A stretch of DNA of 64,000 nt from Acinetobacter vivianii (GCF_014635885.1 NZ_BMDR01000001.1:682001-746000); one strand, 5' to 3'. Positions 17,216 through 26,453 are shown, counted from the stretch's first letter. Notes: generated from the letters alone by a model not told the origin. A program made the numbers and translations.

Positions 17216-17947
17216 TTAACTTTGTTCAACTGCAATAACGATGACATCCTGTTCATCGACCGTAAAACGCACATTCAACACTGCAAAGCACATTCCATAC
17301 ACGCGTTCAGCATCATTTTGATACGCAGGTCGAGGATCTAAAGATAACACTTGTTCAAGTTCATCGAATATCTTTTTATCCAAAATTCCCTGCTTTAATA
17401 ACTGCTGCTGTTGCTGTTGTGCATTTTCCGACCAAACAACCGTTTTACGCTGCGGCTCTTCTTGTGCATATCCACTGATGGAATCAGCAATTGCATCCGA
17501 ATATTGAATATACGGTTTGATGTCTAAAATTGGCGTCCCATCCAGTAAATCACTTCCCGTGACATAGACACGCACCGCTTTACCATGCTTTTCAACGCGT
17601 AAAAATTGCACGACCGATAAACCAATCGGAGATGGACGATACATACTTCGCGTCGCAAAAACGCCTATTTTCTGGTTACCTCCAAGTCTCGGAGGGCGTA
17701 CTTGTGCACGAAATTTAGGCATTTGATTCAAGGTGTTATCCGATTTTTTATTCTCATGGAACTGCCACAGCAGCCATAAGTGGCTAAAATCTTCGATCCC
17801 CTCAAATGCCAGAATATCGCTATAAGCCTCCGTCATCTCTATATAAGACTCGACCTGCACCAGATTTGGCTGGCGTGGGATGCCGAATTTCTCACGGTAA
17901 GGCGAACGCATATGGCCAATAATTGGCATCACTACAGAATTGTTCAT
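17216..17947 (-). CDS. trmO: tRNA (N6-threonylcarbamoyladenosine37-N6)-methyltransferase TrmO
   Basis: 243 residues from ATG 17947 (a GTG one codon earlier is in frame). N-terminal UPF0066/TsaA beta-barrel: IGHMRSPYREKFGIPRQP, then FSHLWLLWQFH and the catalytic-site segment TRSMYRPSPIGLSVVQF, followed by GSDLLDGTPILDIKPYIQYSD. It methylates t6A37 of threonine tRNAs using SAM. The C-terminal extension (about 165-243) is usual for the family. Divergent from fpr. Confidence 0.9.
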   Translation of the reverse strand: MNNSVVMPIIGHMRSPYREKFGIPRQPNLVQVESYIEMTEAYSDILAFEGIEDFSHLWLLWQFHENKKSDNTLNQMPKFRAQVRPPRLGGNQKIGVFATRSMYRPSPIGLSVVQFLRVEKHGKAVRVYVTGSDLLDGTPILDIKPYIQYSDAIADSISGYAQEEPQRKTVVWSENAQQQQQQLLKQGILDKKIFDELEQVLSLDPRPAYQNDAERVYGMCFAVLNVRFTVDEQDVIVIAVEQS

Positions 17948-18047
17948 CACTTTTTCTTATAAACACAATTAAATATATTCAGTTTATCGAGAATGATTTT
18001 AGATTAGAATAGCGATCTGTTTCTTTTAACTGTGATCGAGACCTTTA

Positions 18048-18827
18048 ATGGCTGCTTTTAACGTTGAACGCATTACTCATGTTCACCACTGGAATGACAC
18101 ACTTTTCAGTTTTAAAACTACACGCGACGTCAGCTTACGTTTTAAAAATGGTCAGTTTGTAATGATCGGCCTTGAAGTGAATGGTAAGCCTTTGATGCGT
18201 GCTTATTCGATCGCCAGTGCGAATTATGAAGAAGAGCTTGAATTCTTCTCTATTAAAGTACAAGACGGTCCATTAACTTCTATTTTACAAAAAGTACAAG
18301 TGGGCGACGAAATCCTTATTTCTAAAAAGCCTACAGGCACTTTAGTACACGACGATTTATTACCAGGTAAAAATTTATATCTTTTATCTTCTGGTACAGG
18401 CCTTGCACCATTCCTTTCTTTACTTCGTGATCCAGAAACTTACGAAAAATTTGAAAAAGTGATTATGGTTCACGGTACACGTTATGTGTCTGAACTTGCA
18501 TACCAAGATTTAATCTTGAATGAACTTCCTAACCATGAATTCTTTGAAGAATTAGGAATCAAAGATAAGTTGATCTACTACCCAACCGTGACACGTGAAC
18601 CGTTCCACACCCAAGGTCGTGTAACTACGGCAATTGAGACAGGCGAACTATTTGAAAAAATTGGTTTACCACGTTTTAACCGTGAAACTGACCGTGCCAT
18701 GCTCTGTGGTAGCCCTGCGTTCTTGAAAGACGTTGCTGCATTGCTTGACCAACATGGTTTAGTTGAATCACCACGTATGGGCGTTATGGGTGATTATGTA
18801 ATTGAACGCGCATTTGTTGAAAAATAA
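18048..18827 (+). CDS. fpr: Ferredoxin/flavodoxin-NADP+ reductase
   Basis: 259 residues, the usual length for bacterial Fpr. The FAD site is RAYSIAS at about 63-69, the NADP-binding part begins at SSGTGLAPFLSLLRDPE, and MLCGSP followed by the C-terminal YVIERAFVEK (residues stacking on FAD) complete the family. It shuttles electrons between NADPH and ferredoxin or flavodoxin, often for Fe-S assembly and oxidative stress. Its own terminator follows. Confidence 0.93.
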   Translation: MAAFNVERITHVHHWNDTLFSFKTTRDVSLRFKNGQFVMIGLEVNGKPLMRAYSIASANYEEELEFFSIKVQDGPLTSILQKVQVGDEILISKKPTGTLVHDDLLPGKNLYLLSSGTGLAPFLSLLRDPETYEKFEKVIMVHGTRYVSELAYQDLILNELPNHEFFEELGIKDKLIYYPTVTREPFHTQGRVTTAIETGELFEKIGLPRFNRETDRAMLCGSPAFLKDVAALLDQHGLVESPRMGVMGDYVIERAFVEK

Positions 18828-18846
18828 TTTGAATAAATGCAAAAAG

Positions 18847-18872
18847 AACCGAGGCTAAAACCTCGGTTTTTT
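18847..18872 (+). terminator. fpr terminator
   Basis: 8-base stem AACCGAGG / CCTCGGTT around CTAAAA, followed by a T tract. Confidence 0.9.
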
Positions 18873-18944
18873 ATTTTTAAGTTTTATAAAAATGTAATTT
18901 TATTTATATATACGTAATGATTGAAAAACTAAAATAATGAGTGA

Positions 18945-19505
18945 TTATGCAGCATCTAAATGTATCAATCGCTCAATATAATACCAACACTCTTCAATCT
19001 CAGCATGATCTTTATTAACCTTTGCATAGGAAGTCATTCCATCCAGAATATTAATATACATGGCAGTTAATACATGAGGCTGATAGACCTGAGCCTTTAC
19101 AAACAACCCCTCAACCAATGCCATTAACCATTCACGATACTCCATGATTGGTCGAATAATTGAAGGATATTGTTGTAATATTTCTAATGAAGCTTTTTGA
19201 AACATACAGCCGTGAAAATCATCTGAATTAAACCAGCCCAAATGCCAAAAATAGACTGCTTTAATTTTACCCAAATAGTCATCTTCTTGTTTGAGGTTAA
19301 TTTCTGTTTCAATAGCTTCTTGAATGCTTTTGTTCCTTCGAGACAGACACTCTTCAATCAGGTTCTCTTTAGAGGGAAAGTATTTGTAGAAAGTCATTTT
19401 GGCAACACCTGACTCACTAATAATTCGATCCACACCTACAGAACTGTAGTTATGACGGTTAAAAAGGTCTAGAGCCGTTACAATAATATCTTCTTTTTTT
19501 GACAT
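18945..19505 (-). CDS. TetR/AcrR-family transcriptional regulator
   Basis: 186 residues. The N-terminal helix-turn-helix is typical: IIVTALDLFNRHNYSSVGVDRIISESGVAKMTFYKYFPSKENL (about residues 6-48). The C-terminal part is the variable ligand domain, helical, with a His- and Trp-rich stretch (FWHLGWFNSDDFHGC). AGGA lies eight bases before the ATG. It is divergent from the heme-oxygenase-like enzyme gene at 19954 across a 448-base AT-rich gap, so that gene is the likeliest target besides itself. Confidence 0.9.
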   Translation of the reverse strand: MSKKEDIIVTALDLFNRHNYSSVGVDRIISESGVAKMTFYKYFPSKENLIEECLSRRNKSIQEAIETEINLKQEDDYLGKIKAVYFWHLGWFNSDDFHGCMFQKASLEILQQYPSIIRPIMEYREWLMALVEGLFVKAQVYQPHVLTAMYINILDGMTSYAKVNKDHAEIEECWYYIERLIHLDAA

Positions 19506-19953
19506 TTTATTATCCTTTTAGAATTCTATCAAAAAACTTAACGTATTATTAAGACATAGTTTACATGCTGGAAATTTCTGGCCACTATGTATGTTTATCT
19601 TATTTTAAGAGCATTATAGAAAAGTCGAATTTTCTTTATTGTTCCTCTTATAGGGTATGAAAAAAAAGGCTTATACACAAGATCATTTGTAAAAAAATCT
19701 TTCTATTTTTTAAATAAAAGAATATACCGTGAATCATTTCACCTTTTATTTACAGTTAAGTTAAATAATAAACTTTATTGCCATTTTTTAGCCGTCTTAA
19801 TAAATTGATTTCACAAAAAAATCATTTTATATTTAAATCATCCAATAAAAAGATGTTTGGTTGTACCAATAGTTATATCCATAATCAACCAAAGAAAATC
19901 TAACTAAATAATTGGAAAAGCAATAATATTATTAATTCATCGAGTACAAGACT
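19506..19953. other. 448-base AT-rich divergent intergenic region
   Basis: Holds the promoters of the TetR gene and the diiron-type enzyme gene. I see no open frame with a ribosome binding site. Imperfect palindromes include CTTAA-N7-TTAAG (about 19539-19555) and TTGGT-TGT-ACCAA (about 19857-19869), either of which could be a TetR operator; neither is convincing alone. Confidence 0.5.
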
Positions 19954-20808
19954 ATGCCAAAAAAATTTGAAAACTTTGATAACCCAAGACAGAAAGCTAT
20001 TGAAGGAATGAAGAATAGTATTTCTACAGACGTATGGAACAAGAATTTGAACTTTCTGAACAAATTAAGAGCAGAAATTTCAAATCATCCTGTTTCGAGA
20101 CATCCTGCCATTCAACTTTTAAATGACGGTGTAATTGACAAAGAGGCACTAAAACATATTCATCTCGAATATCGACATGCCATTGTTCAGGTATTTACTG
20201 ATGCTTTGCTGATGGCACAATTCCAAACTAAACAATTAGAACCACGCTTATTATCGGGTTCAAAAATGTTTCCACGGTTTTTATTAAACCTGAATATTCT
20301 GGATGAATTTGGTTTCCGACCTGGTCTGGATCAGGAAGGCTATTATTCTGGTAACCCTGAATACGCGCATTATCCATTGTTCGAAGAGGTTCTCAATGAC
20401 TTCGAATTGAGCCAGTCTGAACGCAATGACTATCAACCTTCGCTAATCGCTCAACGTGTGCGTAACTATCTGGAGAACTCGTTTAACAGCTATCAAGCCG
20501 TTTCTGCTTTGCTTGCTGTGGCAGAAGAAGAAGTGATTTTATTCAGTCCTGCTTTACGTCAAGCGACCAAAGCGGTTGGTTTTGACGTGGATAGCGGCTA
20601 TTACTATGTTCATGGTGTTTCACATGATGCGACCGCAGAAGCAGCTGATGATGACCATGAAGATGATTTGTGGTTTGTTCTGGCACAAGCCTGCGTTGAG
20701 TCTGAATATGATTCAATCCGTCAAATCTGTCTTGAATACTGTGATTTATGGGAACAGTTCTGGGATGAACAAATTGCATACTACGGAAGCTTTAAAAAAC
20801 TGGCCTAA
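19954..20808 (+). CDS. Heme-oxygenase-like diiron enzyme (iron-containing redox enzyme family), function unknown
   Basis: 284 residues, mostly helical, matching the iron-containing redox enzyme / heme-oxygenase-like diiron oxidase (HDO) pattern. Candidate metal ligands lie where the family has them: Glu72 in HLEYRHA, Glu118 in LDEFG, His139 in YAHYPLFEE, the Glu run at 191-193 in AEEEVILF, then His220 in YYYVHGVSHD with Asp and His residues in the acidic stretch DDDHEDD at 232-238. HDO members include UndA (fatty acid to alkene), SznF and CADD. No biosynthetic partner is next to it; the only neighbour of note is the divergent TetR gene. No signal peptide. Reaction and substrate unknown. Confidence 0.75.
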   Translation: MPKKFENFDNPRQKAIEGMKNSISTDVWNKNLNFLNKLRAEISNHPVSRHPAIQLLNDGVIDKEALKHIHLEYRHAIVQVFTDALLMAQFQTKQLEPRLLSGSKMFPRFLLNLNILDEFGFRPGLDQEGYYSGNPEYAHYPLFEEVLNDFELSQSERNDYQPSLIAQRVRNYLENSFNSYQAVSALLAVAEEEVILFSPALRQATKAVGFDVDSGYYYVHGVSHDATAEAADDDHEDDLWFVLAQACVESEYDSIRQICLEYCDLWEQFWDEQIAYYGSFKKLA

Positions 20809-20820
20809 CTTTCTCAGGAA

Positions 20821-20858
20821 AAGCCATTTCTAATTTTGGAAATGGCTTCCTTTATTTT
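20821..20858 (+). terminator. Terminator after the diiron-type enzyme gene
   Basis: 10-base stem AAGCCATTTC / GAAATGGCTT around an 8-base loop, followed by CCTTTATTTT. Confidence 0.85.
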
Positions 20859-20980
20859 AATAAATTTCAACTATTTACATTATTAAAACTCAATCATAAG
20901 AGAAGAAAAAAGCCCTTTTTAAAATAAACCTCGATAAATTACGATATAATTCAACTTTATTTCCCTCTCCATGCCCTGCG

Positions 20981-21436
20981 ATGTTCTCACAATTCGATAT
21001 TAATTTAGTGGTTCTGCTTGTCTTATTAGGTTGCGGTATCTTTAGCCAAAACACGGCAGTCACGGTAGCAGCCGCTTGCCTGATCTTGGTCAAACTGACA
21101 CCTTTAAACCAGTTTTTTCCTTATATTCAGAATCATGGTTTAAATATCGGTATCATTATCCTCACTATTGGCGTACTCGCTCCGATTGCAAGTGGCAAGA
21201 TCAGTGGTGAAAGCATCCTTAAATCATTTATCAGTATTAAATCTTTGGCTGCAATTGCCGTTGGCTTATTGGTTGCATGGCTAGGAGGCCGCGGAGTCAA
21301 GTTGATGAGTAATCAGCCTGATGTCGTCGCAGGGCTTCTGATCGGTACCGTTGCAGGTGTTGCCTTATTGAGAGGTGTTCCCGTCGGCCCACTGATTGCC
21401 GCAGGTATTTTGTCTTTGCTGATTGGGAAATCTTAG
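20981..21436 (+). CDS. yeaL: DUF441 membrane protein (YeaL/UPF0756)
   Basis: 151 residues with four predicted membrane helices ([82 protein letters not shown] in parts). It fits the DUF441/UPF0756 inner-membrane family in length and in the [10 protein letters not shown] and [12 protein letters not shown] motifs. Role unknown. Confidence 0.88.
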   Translation: MFSQFDINLVVLLVLLGCGIFSQNTAVTVAAACLILVKLTPLNQFFPYIQNHGLNIGIIILTIGVLAPIASGKISGESILKSFISIKSLAAIAVGLLVAWLGGRGVKLMSNQPDVVAGLLIGTVAGVALLRGVPVGPLIAAGILSLLIGKS

Positions 21437-21465
21437 AACATTTATGATCTGCTTAATCGCCTCAT

Positions 21466-21500
21466 AAAAATAAAGGTAGCCGATTGCTACCTTTATTTTT
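21466..21500. terminator. Bidirectional terminator between yeaL and metR
   Basis: Perfect 15-base stem AAAAATAAAGGTAGC / GCTACCTTTATTTTT around CGATT, serving both convergent genes. Confidence 0.92.
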
Positions 21501-21514
21501 TAAATTAACTTTAA

Positions 21515-22435
21515 TTAATTTTCGTAATACACAGCACGCATCTTGGAAAATTTTTCAAGCTGCTTGATGAAACCTTCAAAATAATTCTTCTCTTTATCCT
21601 CTACCCGATAGCCCGCATACAAAGTACGTCTTAGACCTTCTGGTGCTACACAGTCTAGACGGCGGCTTACCACCCAGCCTTTTTGCTCATATTCATTCAC
21701 CACCCAATCTGGTAAAGCTGCAATACCACGCCCACTTGCCACCAGTTGAATCAGCATTTGAGTCAGATCCGTGGTACGAATGTGCTTCGGATATACATTG
21801 GCAGGAATAAACAGATGCGCCATGATGTCTAAACGATGCTTATCAACAGGATAAGTGATCAGGGTTTCTTCGGCCAGATCCTGCACGCTCACCTGCTCGG
21901 CACGTGCCAAAGGATGCGTACTAGAAAGAACCAAGCGTGATTCATATTTGAAAATTGGAAAATATTCAATTCCCTTCAAGGCAATTGGATCGGCTGTGAT
22001 CAATAAATCAAACTCGGAATTTTGCAACAGCTCATGTGGATTAGACTCAAAACCAGCGGCAAAATCCAAATCTACATCTGGATATTGATGACGATATTGA
22101 TTCAACAACGGCATCAGCCAGTCAAAACAGCTATGGCATTCCGAAGAGAAAATAATTCGTCCCGTCTGCCCATGCACGATACGGGTAATATCGGTCTGTG
22201 CAATCTGAACTTGCGGCAAAACGTCATCTGCCAGTTTAAGCAAACGCTCCCCGACATTGGAAAAGCTGACAGGGCGACTACGGCGATTCACCACTTCTAC
22301 CCCATACCAATGATCAAGTTCTTTTAATTGATGAGAAATTGCAGACGGTGTCAGGCATAAATCAGTTGCCGCAGCGACCAATGAACCATGTTCTCTTAAC
22401 GCAAGTAATGTTTTTAAATGACGGAGTTCTAGCAC
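21515..22435 (-). CDS. metR: LysR-family regulator of methionine genes (MetR-like)
   Basis: About 306 residues from GTG 22435 (VLELRHLKTL); a TTG at 22447 is in frame. LysR winged helix: LALREHGSLVAAATDLCLTPSAISHQLKELDHWYGV. The co-inducer domain carries MetR hallmarks: ECHSCFDWLMPLLNQYRHQYPDVDLDF and LITYPVDKHRLDIM, closely like E. coli MetR (ECHSCIQWLTPALENF; LLIYPVQRSRLDV). MetR activates met genes with homocysteine as co-inducer. No met gene is adjacent, so targets lie elsewhere. Confidence 0.85.
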   Translation of the reverse strand: MLELRHLKTLLALREHGSLVAAATDLCLTPSAISHQLKELDHWYGVEVVNRRSRPVSFSNVGERLLKLADDVLPQVQIAQTDITRIVHGQTGRIIFSSECHSCFDWLMPLLNQYRHQYPDVDLDFAAGFESNPHELLQNSEFDLLITADPIALKGIEYFPIFKYESRLVLSSTHPLARAEQVSVQDLAEETLITYPVDKHRLDIMAHLFIPANVYPKHIRTTDLTQMLIQLVASGRGIAALPDWVVNEYEQKGWVVSRRLDCVAPEGLRRTLYAGYRVEDKEKNYFEGFIKQLEKFSKMRAVYYEN

Positions 22436-22831
22436 AGCAACAACCAAAATTGAATTTATTTCATCTTAACATAAAATTAATTAGCAAGTCTCAACATGAA
22501 TTTAATTTCAATCATTTCCTATACAATGAAATTTTCTAATTTAAACAATGTATATTTTTTAATAAAATTAATAATCCTAATCTCAAGGAAAAAATTTATA
22601 TGACCCCTCATCCTAAGTCTCCCTAAGGGAGAAGGAACTTTGGACACCAATTTTTTGCCAATTATTGATTATTTTTCGACTTTTGAAAAAGCTCTACTCA
22701 ACCTTAAATGATGAAACAAGGAAAAAGGTTTTAGGCTTTAAAAATTTTCAGCTTGAACTGAGAATATTTCAGTTAATTCAAACGTTTTACCCATTTAAAA
22801 CTTTTACAATATAAAATTATTTTTATAGACC
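22436..22831. other. 396-base AT-rich intergenic region with one short palindromic repeat
   Basis: Contains the metR and queH promoter regions. The stretch at 22601-22641 is clearly less AT-rich and holds a 15-base palindrome (listed separately). No other gene or RNA was seen. Confidence 0.5.
22601..22641. repeat. Short palindromic interspersed-type element
   Basis: TCTCCCTAAGGGAGA (22618-22632) is an odd-centred perfect palindrome inside a C-rich then G-rich patch (CCCCTCATCC ... GAAGGAACTTT). It looks like the small dispersed palindromic elements of bacterial intergenic DNA. Only one copy is in this window, so the repeat status is an inference. Confidence 0.4.
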
Positions 22832-23524
22832 ATGTCGCCTATGACCCGTCAAAGTCAAAAGACGCTTGAACGCCAAAAACTCAGCTTACCCGAAGGACAT
22901 GACAAGTTACTGCTGCACTCATGCTGTGCGCCATGTTCGGGGGAAGTCATGGAAACCCTGATTGAATCAGGTATCGACTTTTCGATCTTTTTTTATAATC
23001 CCAATATCCATCCGGTGAAAGAATATTTGATTCGTAAAGAAGAAAATATCCGTTTTGCCGAGAAGCATAATATTCCCTTCATCGACTGTGACTACGATAC
23101 CGACAACTGGTTTGCACGCGCTAAAGGCATGGAAAATGAACCTGAAAAAGGCATTCGTTGCACCATGTGTTTTGATATGCGTTTTGAACGGACTGCCCTC
23201 TACGCATATGAACACGGTTTTAGTTTGATCAGTAGCTCTCTTGGGATTTCCCGTTGGAAAAACATGCAGCAAATTAATGATTGTGGGCTACGTGCTGCTG
23301 CACATTATCCAGATATTCAATATTGGGATTATAACTGGCGCAAACACGGTGGCGCAGTGCGTATGCTGGAAATCAGTAAACGTGAAGAGTTTTATCAACA
23401 GGAATATTGTGGTTGCGTCTATTCACTCAGAGATACCAATCGCTGGCGTATGAGCAATGGTCGTGACCGAATTCAACTGGGTGTGAAATTTTATAGCAAT
23501 GCAATGGATGATGAGTCCAATTAA
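22832..23524 (+). CDS. queH: Epoxyqueuosine reductase QueH
   Basis: 230 residues of the DUF208/QueH family, which makes queuosine in tRNA by reducing epoxyqueuosine and replaces QueG. Conserved cysteines are all present: CCAPC at 31-35, CTMCF at 110-114, and CGC at 193-195, which in this family bind a 4Fe-4S cluster and a second iron. [11 protein letters not shown] and [24 protein letters not shown] are family motifs. Start at ATG 22832; a second ATG three codons later is possible. Confidence 0.92.
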   Translation: MSPMTRQSQKTLERQKLSLPEGHDKLLLHSCCAPCSGEVMETLIESGIDFSIFFYNPNIHPVKEYLIRKEENIRFAEKHNIPFIDCDYDTDNWFARAKGMENEPEKGIRCTMCFDMRFERTALYAYEHGFSLISSSLGISRWKNMQQINDCGLRAAAHYPDIQYWDYNWRKHGGAVRMLEISKREEFYQQEYCGCVYSLRDTNRWRMSNGRDRIQLGVKFYSNAMDDESN

Positions 23525-23543
23525 TAAAAATGAAATCGAAATA

Positions 23544-23573
23544 AAAAGGCTAATTCTAGTGAATTAGCCTTTT
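23544..23573. terminator. Bidirectional terminator between queH and the DUF4198 gene
   Basis: Perfect 13-base stem AAAAGGCTAATTC / GAATTAGCCTTTT around TAGT. Confidence 0.9.
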
Positions 23574-23579
23574 CACATC

Positions 23580-24371
23580 TTAATTTACAGCAACACTGAT
23601 AATGCTATAGAACTGATTGCTTGGCTTTTGTTTCACATCCACCGTTTCACTCACTTCAATCAAATACTCAGCAGCTTTTGGAAATAACAATTCAGCACTG
23701 CCATCCGCCGCCGTTTTCAAGCTGATTCCTTGCTTATCAGTCGCACCTTTAGCACGAATCACCACCTCGGCATTTGCTAAAGCTTTATTGGCTTTCGATA
23801 CTTTAATTTTTACTGCCTGATTGGCCTTCAACTCGTTTGGATGCGTTAAAAACTCAACCTGAATCGGTGCTGTACTCGCTTGAACGGGAGTATGTTTTTC
23901 TTTACTTACATAAGTCAATAACGTCCATTCGCGCGTGATTTCTACTGGGCTAATTTTTTTAGTTTTTAGATCCGCAGGAATTACAAAATCACGCTCAGCT
24001 TTTGCAGGTGCTTTATCTGCTGGCATATCAAAGAACATTTTCCATTCTTTTTGATCTTGTACGTATTTCAATGGGTAAGATGCCTTGGTCTGGATGAGAT
24101 AAGTGCCCGCTTCTGGCAATTTCAAATCAAACACTGTCGCTGAACCAAGTTTGGAATCAGCTTGAATGCTGGTTTTGGTCTTATTCGGCGCAGTGATCTC
24201 AAACTTTGCATCTTTCAACGCATATTCACTGTTTAAGGCTTCTTCTGCATAACCAGAAATAATCGCCACTTGTGTTTGTTCAGTTGTATAGGCAATTGGT
24301 GCAACATACGGTTCATGTGCAGCGCTATAGCCAGAAACAAGTAGCAATGAACTGATTAATAATTTTTTCAC
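23580..24371 (-). CDS. Periplasmic DUF4198 protein
   Basis: 263 residues from GTG 24371, which follows AGGGTGG and starts an ideal signal peptide (KKLLISSLLLVSGYSAAHEPYV). The frame is open to an ATG at 24422, but that would bury the signal. The DUF4198 pattern is HEPYVAPIAYTTEQTQVAIISGY at the N-terminus, then two beta-sandwich segments; the second (PNELKANQAVKIKVSKANKALANAEVVIRAKG...ADGSAELLFPKAAEYLIEVSE in outline) is Ig-like. Family members are periplasmic and often sit near metal uptake genes. A Fur-box match upstream supports an iron link. Ligand unknown. Confidence 0.8.
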   Translation of the reverse strand: MKKLLISSLLLVSGYSAAHEPYVAPIAYTTEQTQVAIISGYAEEALNSEYALKDAKFEITAPNKTKTSIQADSKLGSATVFDLKLPEAGTYLIQTKASYPLKYVQDQKEWKMFFDMPADKAPAKAERDFVIPADLKTKKISPVEITREWTLLTYVSKEKHTPVQASTAPIQVEFLTHPNELKANQAVKIKVSKANKALANAEVVIRAKGATDKQGISLKTAADGSAELLFPKAAEYLIEVSETVDVKQKPSNQFYSIISVAVN

Positions 24372-24426
24372 TTTTCCACCCTGAAAGTTGTCATCTAAAT
24401 ATGTATGTTTTGCATTATACATAAAT

Positions 24427-24445
24427 GAAAATAATTATCATTACA
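24427..24445 (-). promoter_or_regulatory. Fur box upstream of the DUF4198 gene
   Basis: GAAAATAATTATCATTACA agrees with the Fur consensus at most positions and lies about 55 bases before the GTG start. It could also touch the divergent MFS gene at 24561, though it is farther from that start. Confidence 0.65.
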
Positions 24446-24560
24446 TAATATCTTTTTTGACCTGAACTTATGCAGAGAATGAGATAAAAATTATGTGCTG
24501 TTTCACTTTTCTGAATGCGACTCGAATATAATACGGCGGTACTTTTAGACTCGAGATATT

Positions 24561-25781
24561 ATGTCCTCGCCAAGCTCTCCCTTGCACACATCTCCCTCAC
24601 ACAATTATTCCCTATTTCTGGTTATTTTTTCATTGGCTGTCGGTAGTTTCTGTATTGGAACAACTGAATTCGTCGCTATGGGTCTGATTCAGGAAATCGC
24701 CACGGACTTAAATGTCAGTGTTCCTCATGCAGGTTATTTCATCAGTGCTTATGCGCTTGGGGTCATGGTCGGTGCGCCGATTATTGCCATCCTTGGCGCA
24801 AAAGTTCCGCGTAAGACATTATTGCTATGCCTGATGCTTTTTTATGGCTTAGCCAATGCAGCGACAGCTTTTGCCACAACGCCAGAAACCATGCTGGTAT
24901 CCCGTTTTATTGCAGGTTTTCCACATGGCGCTTACTTTGGTGTAGCGGCGCTGGTTGCTGCTGAACTGGCAGGCAAACAACGTCGTGCTACTGCGATTGC
25001 CCAAGTGATGATGGGCTTAACTATTGCCAATGTAATTGGTGTACCCATTGCCACATGGCTCGGTCAGCAATTTGGCTGGAAAGCAGGATTCGAATTTTCT
25101 GCGGTGATTGCGTTTATTACCCTGATTGGTGTTGGCTTATTTGTTCCGAATATTCCTTTGCAAAAGAGTGCAAGTATCAAGGCTGAATTGGCAGGTCTAA
25201 AAAATATCAATATGTGGCTAACACTTGCGGTCGGCGCAATCGGTTTTGGTGGCATGTTCTCGGTGTATAGCTATGTTTCACCGATTCTGACGGAATATAC
25301 TCATGCCAATATCAGTGTCGTGCCGATTGCTTTAGCAATTTGGGGCATAGGCATGGTCATTGGTGGTCTGGTTGCAGGTTGGCTGGCCGATAAGAATTTG
25401 TTTAAAACCATTATCGGAATTCTGATCAGCTCTGCGCTCGCCTTTGTCGCAGCCAGCTTTATGATGTCCAATCTTTATACCGCGATTGCAGCTTTATTCC
25501 TGATTGGTTTTACCGTGATTGGTTTAGGCGGTGCCTTACAGACACATCTCATGGATATTGCTGGCGATGCACAAACTCTGGCAGCGTCTCTCAATCATTC
25601 AGCATTTAACTTGGCTAATGCTCTGGGTGCATTCTTAGGTGGATGGGTACTCAGTCATAATATGGGCTGGTTAGCACCAATCTGGGTTGGTTTTGTCTTA
25701 AGTTTGGGTGGTTTGGCTATTTTATTAATTGCGCTGGCTTATGCCAAATATTCACAAAAAAATGAAATTGCTGCGTCTTAA
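24561..25781 (+). CDS. MFS transporter, DHA1 family (AraJ/YdhP-like)
   Basis: 406 residues with about twelve membrane helices. The first helix and loop (VGSFCIGTTEFVAMGLIQEIA) are the signature of the AraJ/YdhP/NepI group of drug and metabolite exporters, and motif A-like LGAKVPRKTLLL follows helix 2. Proton-driven export from the cytoplasm is expected, but the substrate is not evident. Ends 12 bases before the convergent yjdF-like stop. Confidence 0.87.
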   Translation: MSSPSSPLHTSPSHNYSLFLVIFSLAVGSFCIGTTEFVAMGLIQEIATDLNVSVPHAGYFISAYALGVMVGAPIIAILGAKVPRKTLLLCLMLFYGLANAATAFATTPETMLVSRFIAGFPHGAYFGVAALVAAELAGKQRRATAIAQVMMGLTIANVIGVPIATWLGQQFGWKAGFEFSAVIAFITLIGVGLFVPNIPLQKSASIKAELAGLKNINMWLTLAVGAIGFGGMFSVYSYVSPILTEYTHANISVVPIALAIWGIGMVIGGLVAGWLADKNLFKTIIGILISSALAFVAASFMMSNLYTAIAALFLIGFTVIGLGGALQTHLMDIAGDAQTLAASLNHSAFNLANALGAFLGGWVLSHNMGWLAPIWVGFVLSLGGLAILLIALAYAKYSQKNEIAAS

Positions 25782-25793
25782 TAGCAGTTTCAT

Positions 25794-26414
25794 TTACTCA
25801 TCTTCATGCATTAAATTTGCAATCTGTCGATCATGCCACTTTGATAACAATAATAAAGCCATGATCGACCCAATCAAGGCAAAAAACATATCTGATTGCG
25901 TATCCCACTCATCCCCTTGAGTTCCGAGGAATTCTTCTGTTCCCTGTCCCAATAACAATGCTGCAGCCCACTCGATCAATTCATAGGTCGCACTAATTGC
26001 CAACACAATACAAATTACAATAAAGCTCAGCATTTTGCCTTTGGCTAAAATATGGTTTCGAATCAATATTTCACGAGCTACCATTGCTGGCACAAAACCC
26101 TGCATAAAATGCCCAATCTTGTCGTAAGGATTACGATCCAAACCAAACCATTCTGCAATTTCAAAACCGAAAGGCACACGCGCATAGCTATACGCTCCAC
26201 CAACAATGAGTACAATGGCATGACAGAAAATAAGTACGTACAGCAAATGGGTGAGTGGAAAAGTTTTATAAGTGACAAATAATAACGGTATCGCAATCAG
26301 CACGGGCGTGACTTCAAGCCACCAAGTGGTACGATCAAAAGGCTGGATCCCTGAAATGACCAATAGAATGGCTAGAATCGCAGTACCCAAGCTTAATAAA
26401 GAAATACGCATCAT
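25794..26414 (-). CDS. yjdF: DUF2238 membrane protein (YjdF-like)
   Basis: 206 residues with about six membrane segments. The conserved YjdF core is visible: WFGLDRNPYDKIGHFMQGFVPAMVAREIL and later TYELIEWAAALLLGQGTEEFLGTQGDEWDTQSDM(FF), an acidic, membrane-facing motif. Function unknown. Two adjacent ATG codons could start it (26414 or 26411). Confidence 0.85.
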   Translation of the reverse strand: MMRISLLSLGTAILAILLVISGIQPFDRTTWWLEVTPVLIAIPLLFVTYKTFPLTHLLYVLIFCHAIVLIVGGAYSYARVPFGFEIAEWFGLDRNPYDKIGHFMQGFVPAMVAREILIRNHILAKGKMLSFIVICIVLAISATYELIEWAAALLLGQGTEEFLGTQGDEWDTQSDMFFALIGSIMALLLLSKWHDRQIANLMHEDE

Positions 26415-26453
26415 TTTATAAAAGTATTGATCTCATTATTTATATCATCATAT

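Noticed and set aside
17988-18006. Possible Fur box before fpr (GAGAATGATTTTAG...)
   Set aside because: Only about half of the consensus positions match and the second half-site is missing.
22601-22627. Eight-codon frame MTPHPKSP after AAGGA
   Set aside because: Created by the palindromic element, not by a gene; no leader-peptide features such as regulatory codons or an attenuator hairpin before queH.
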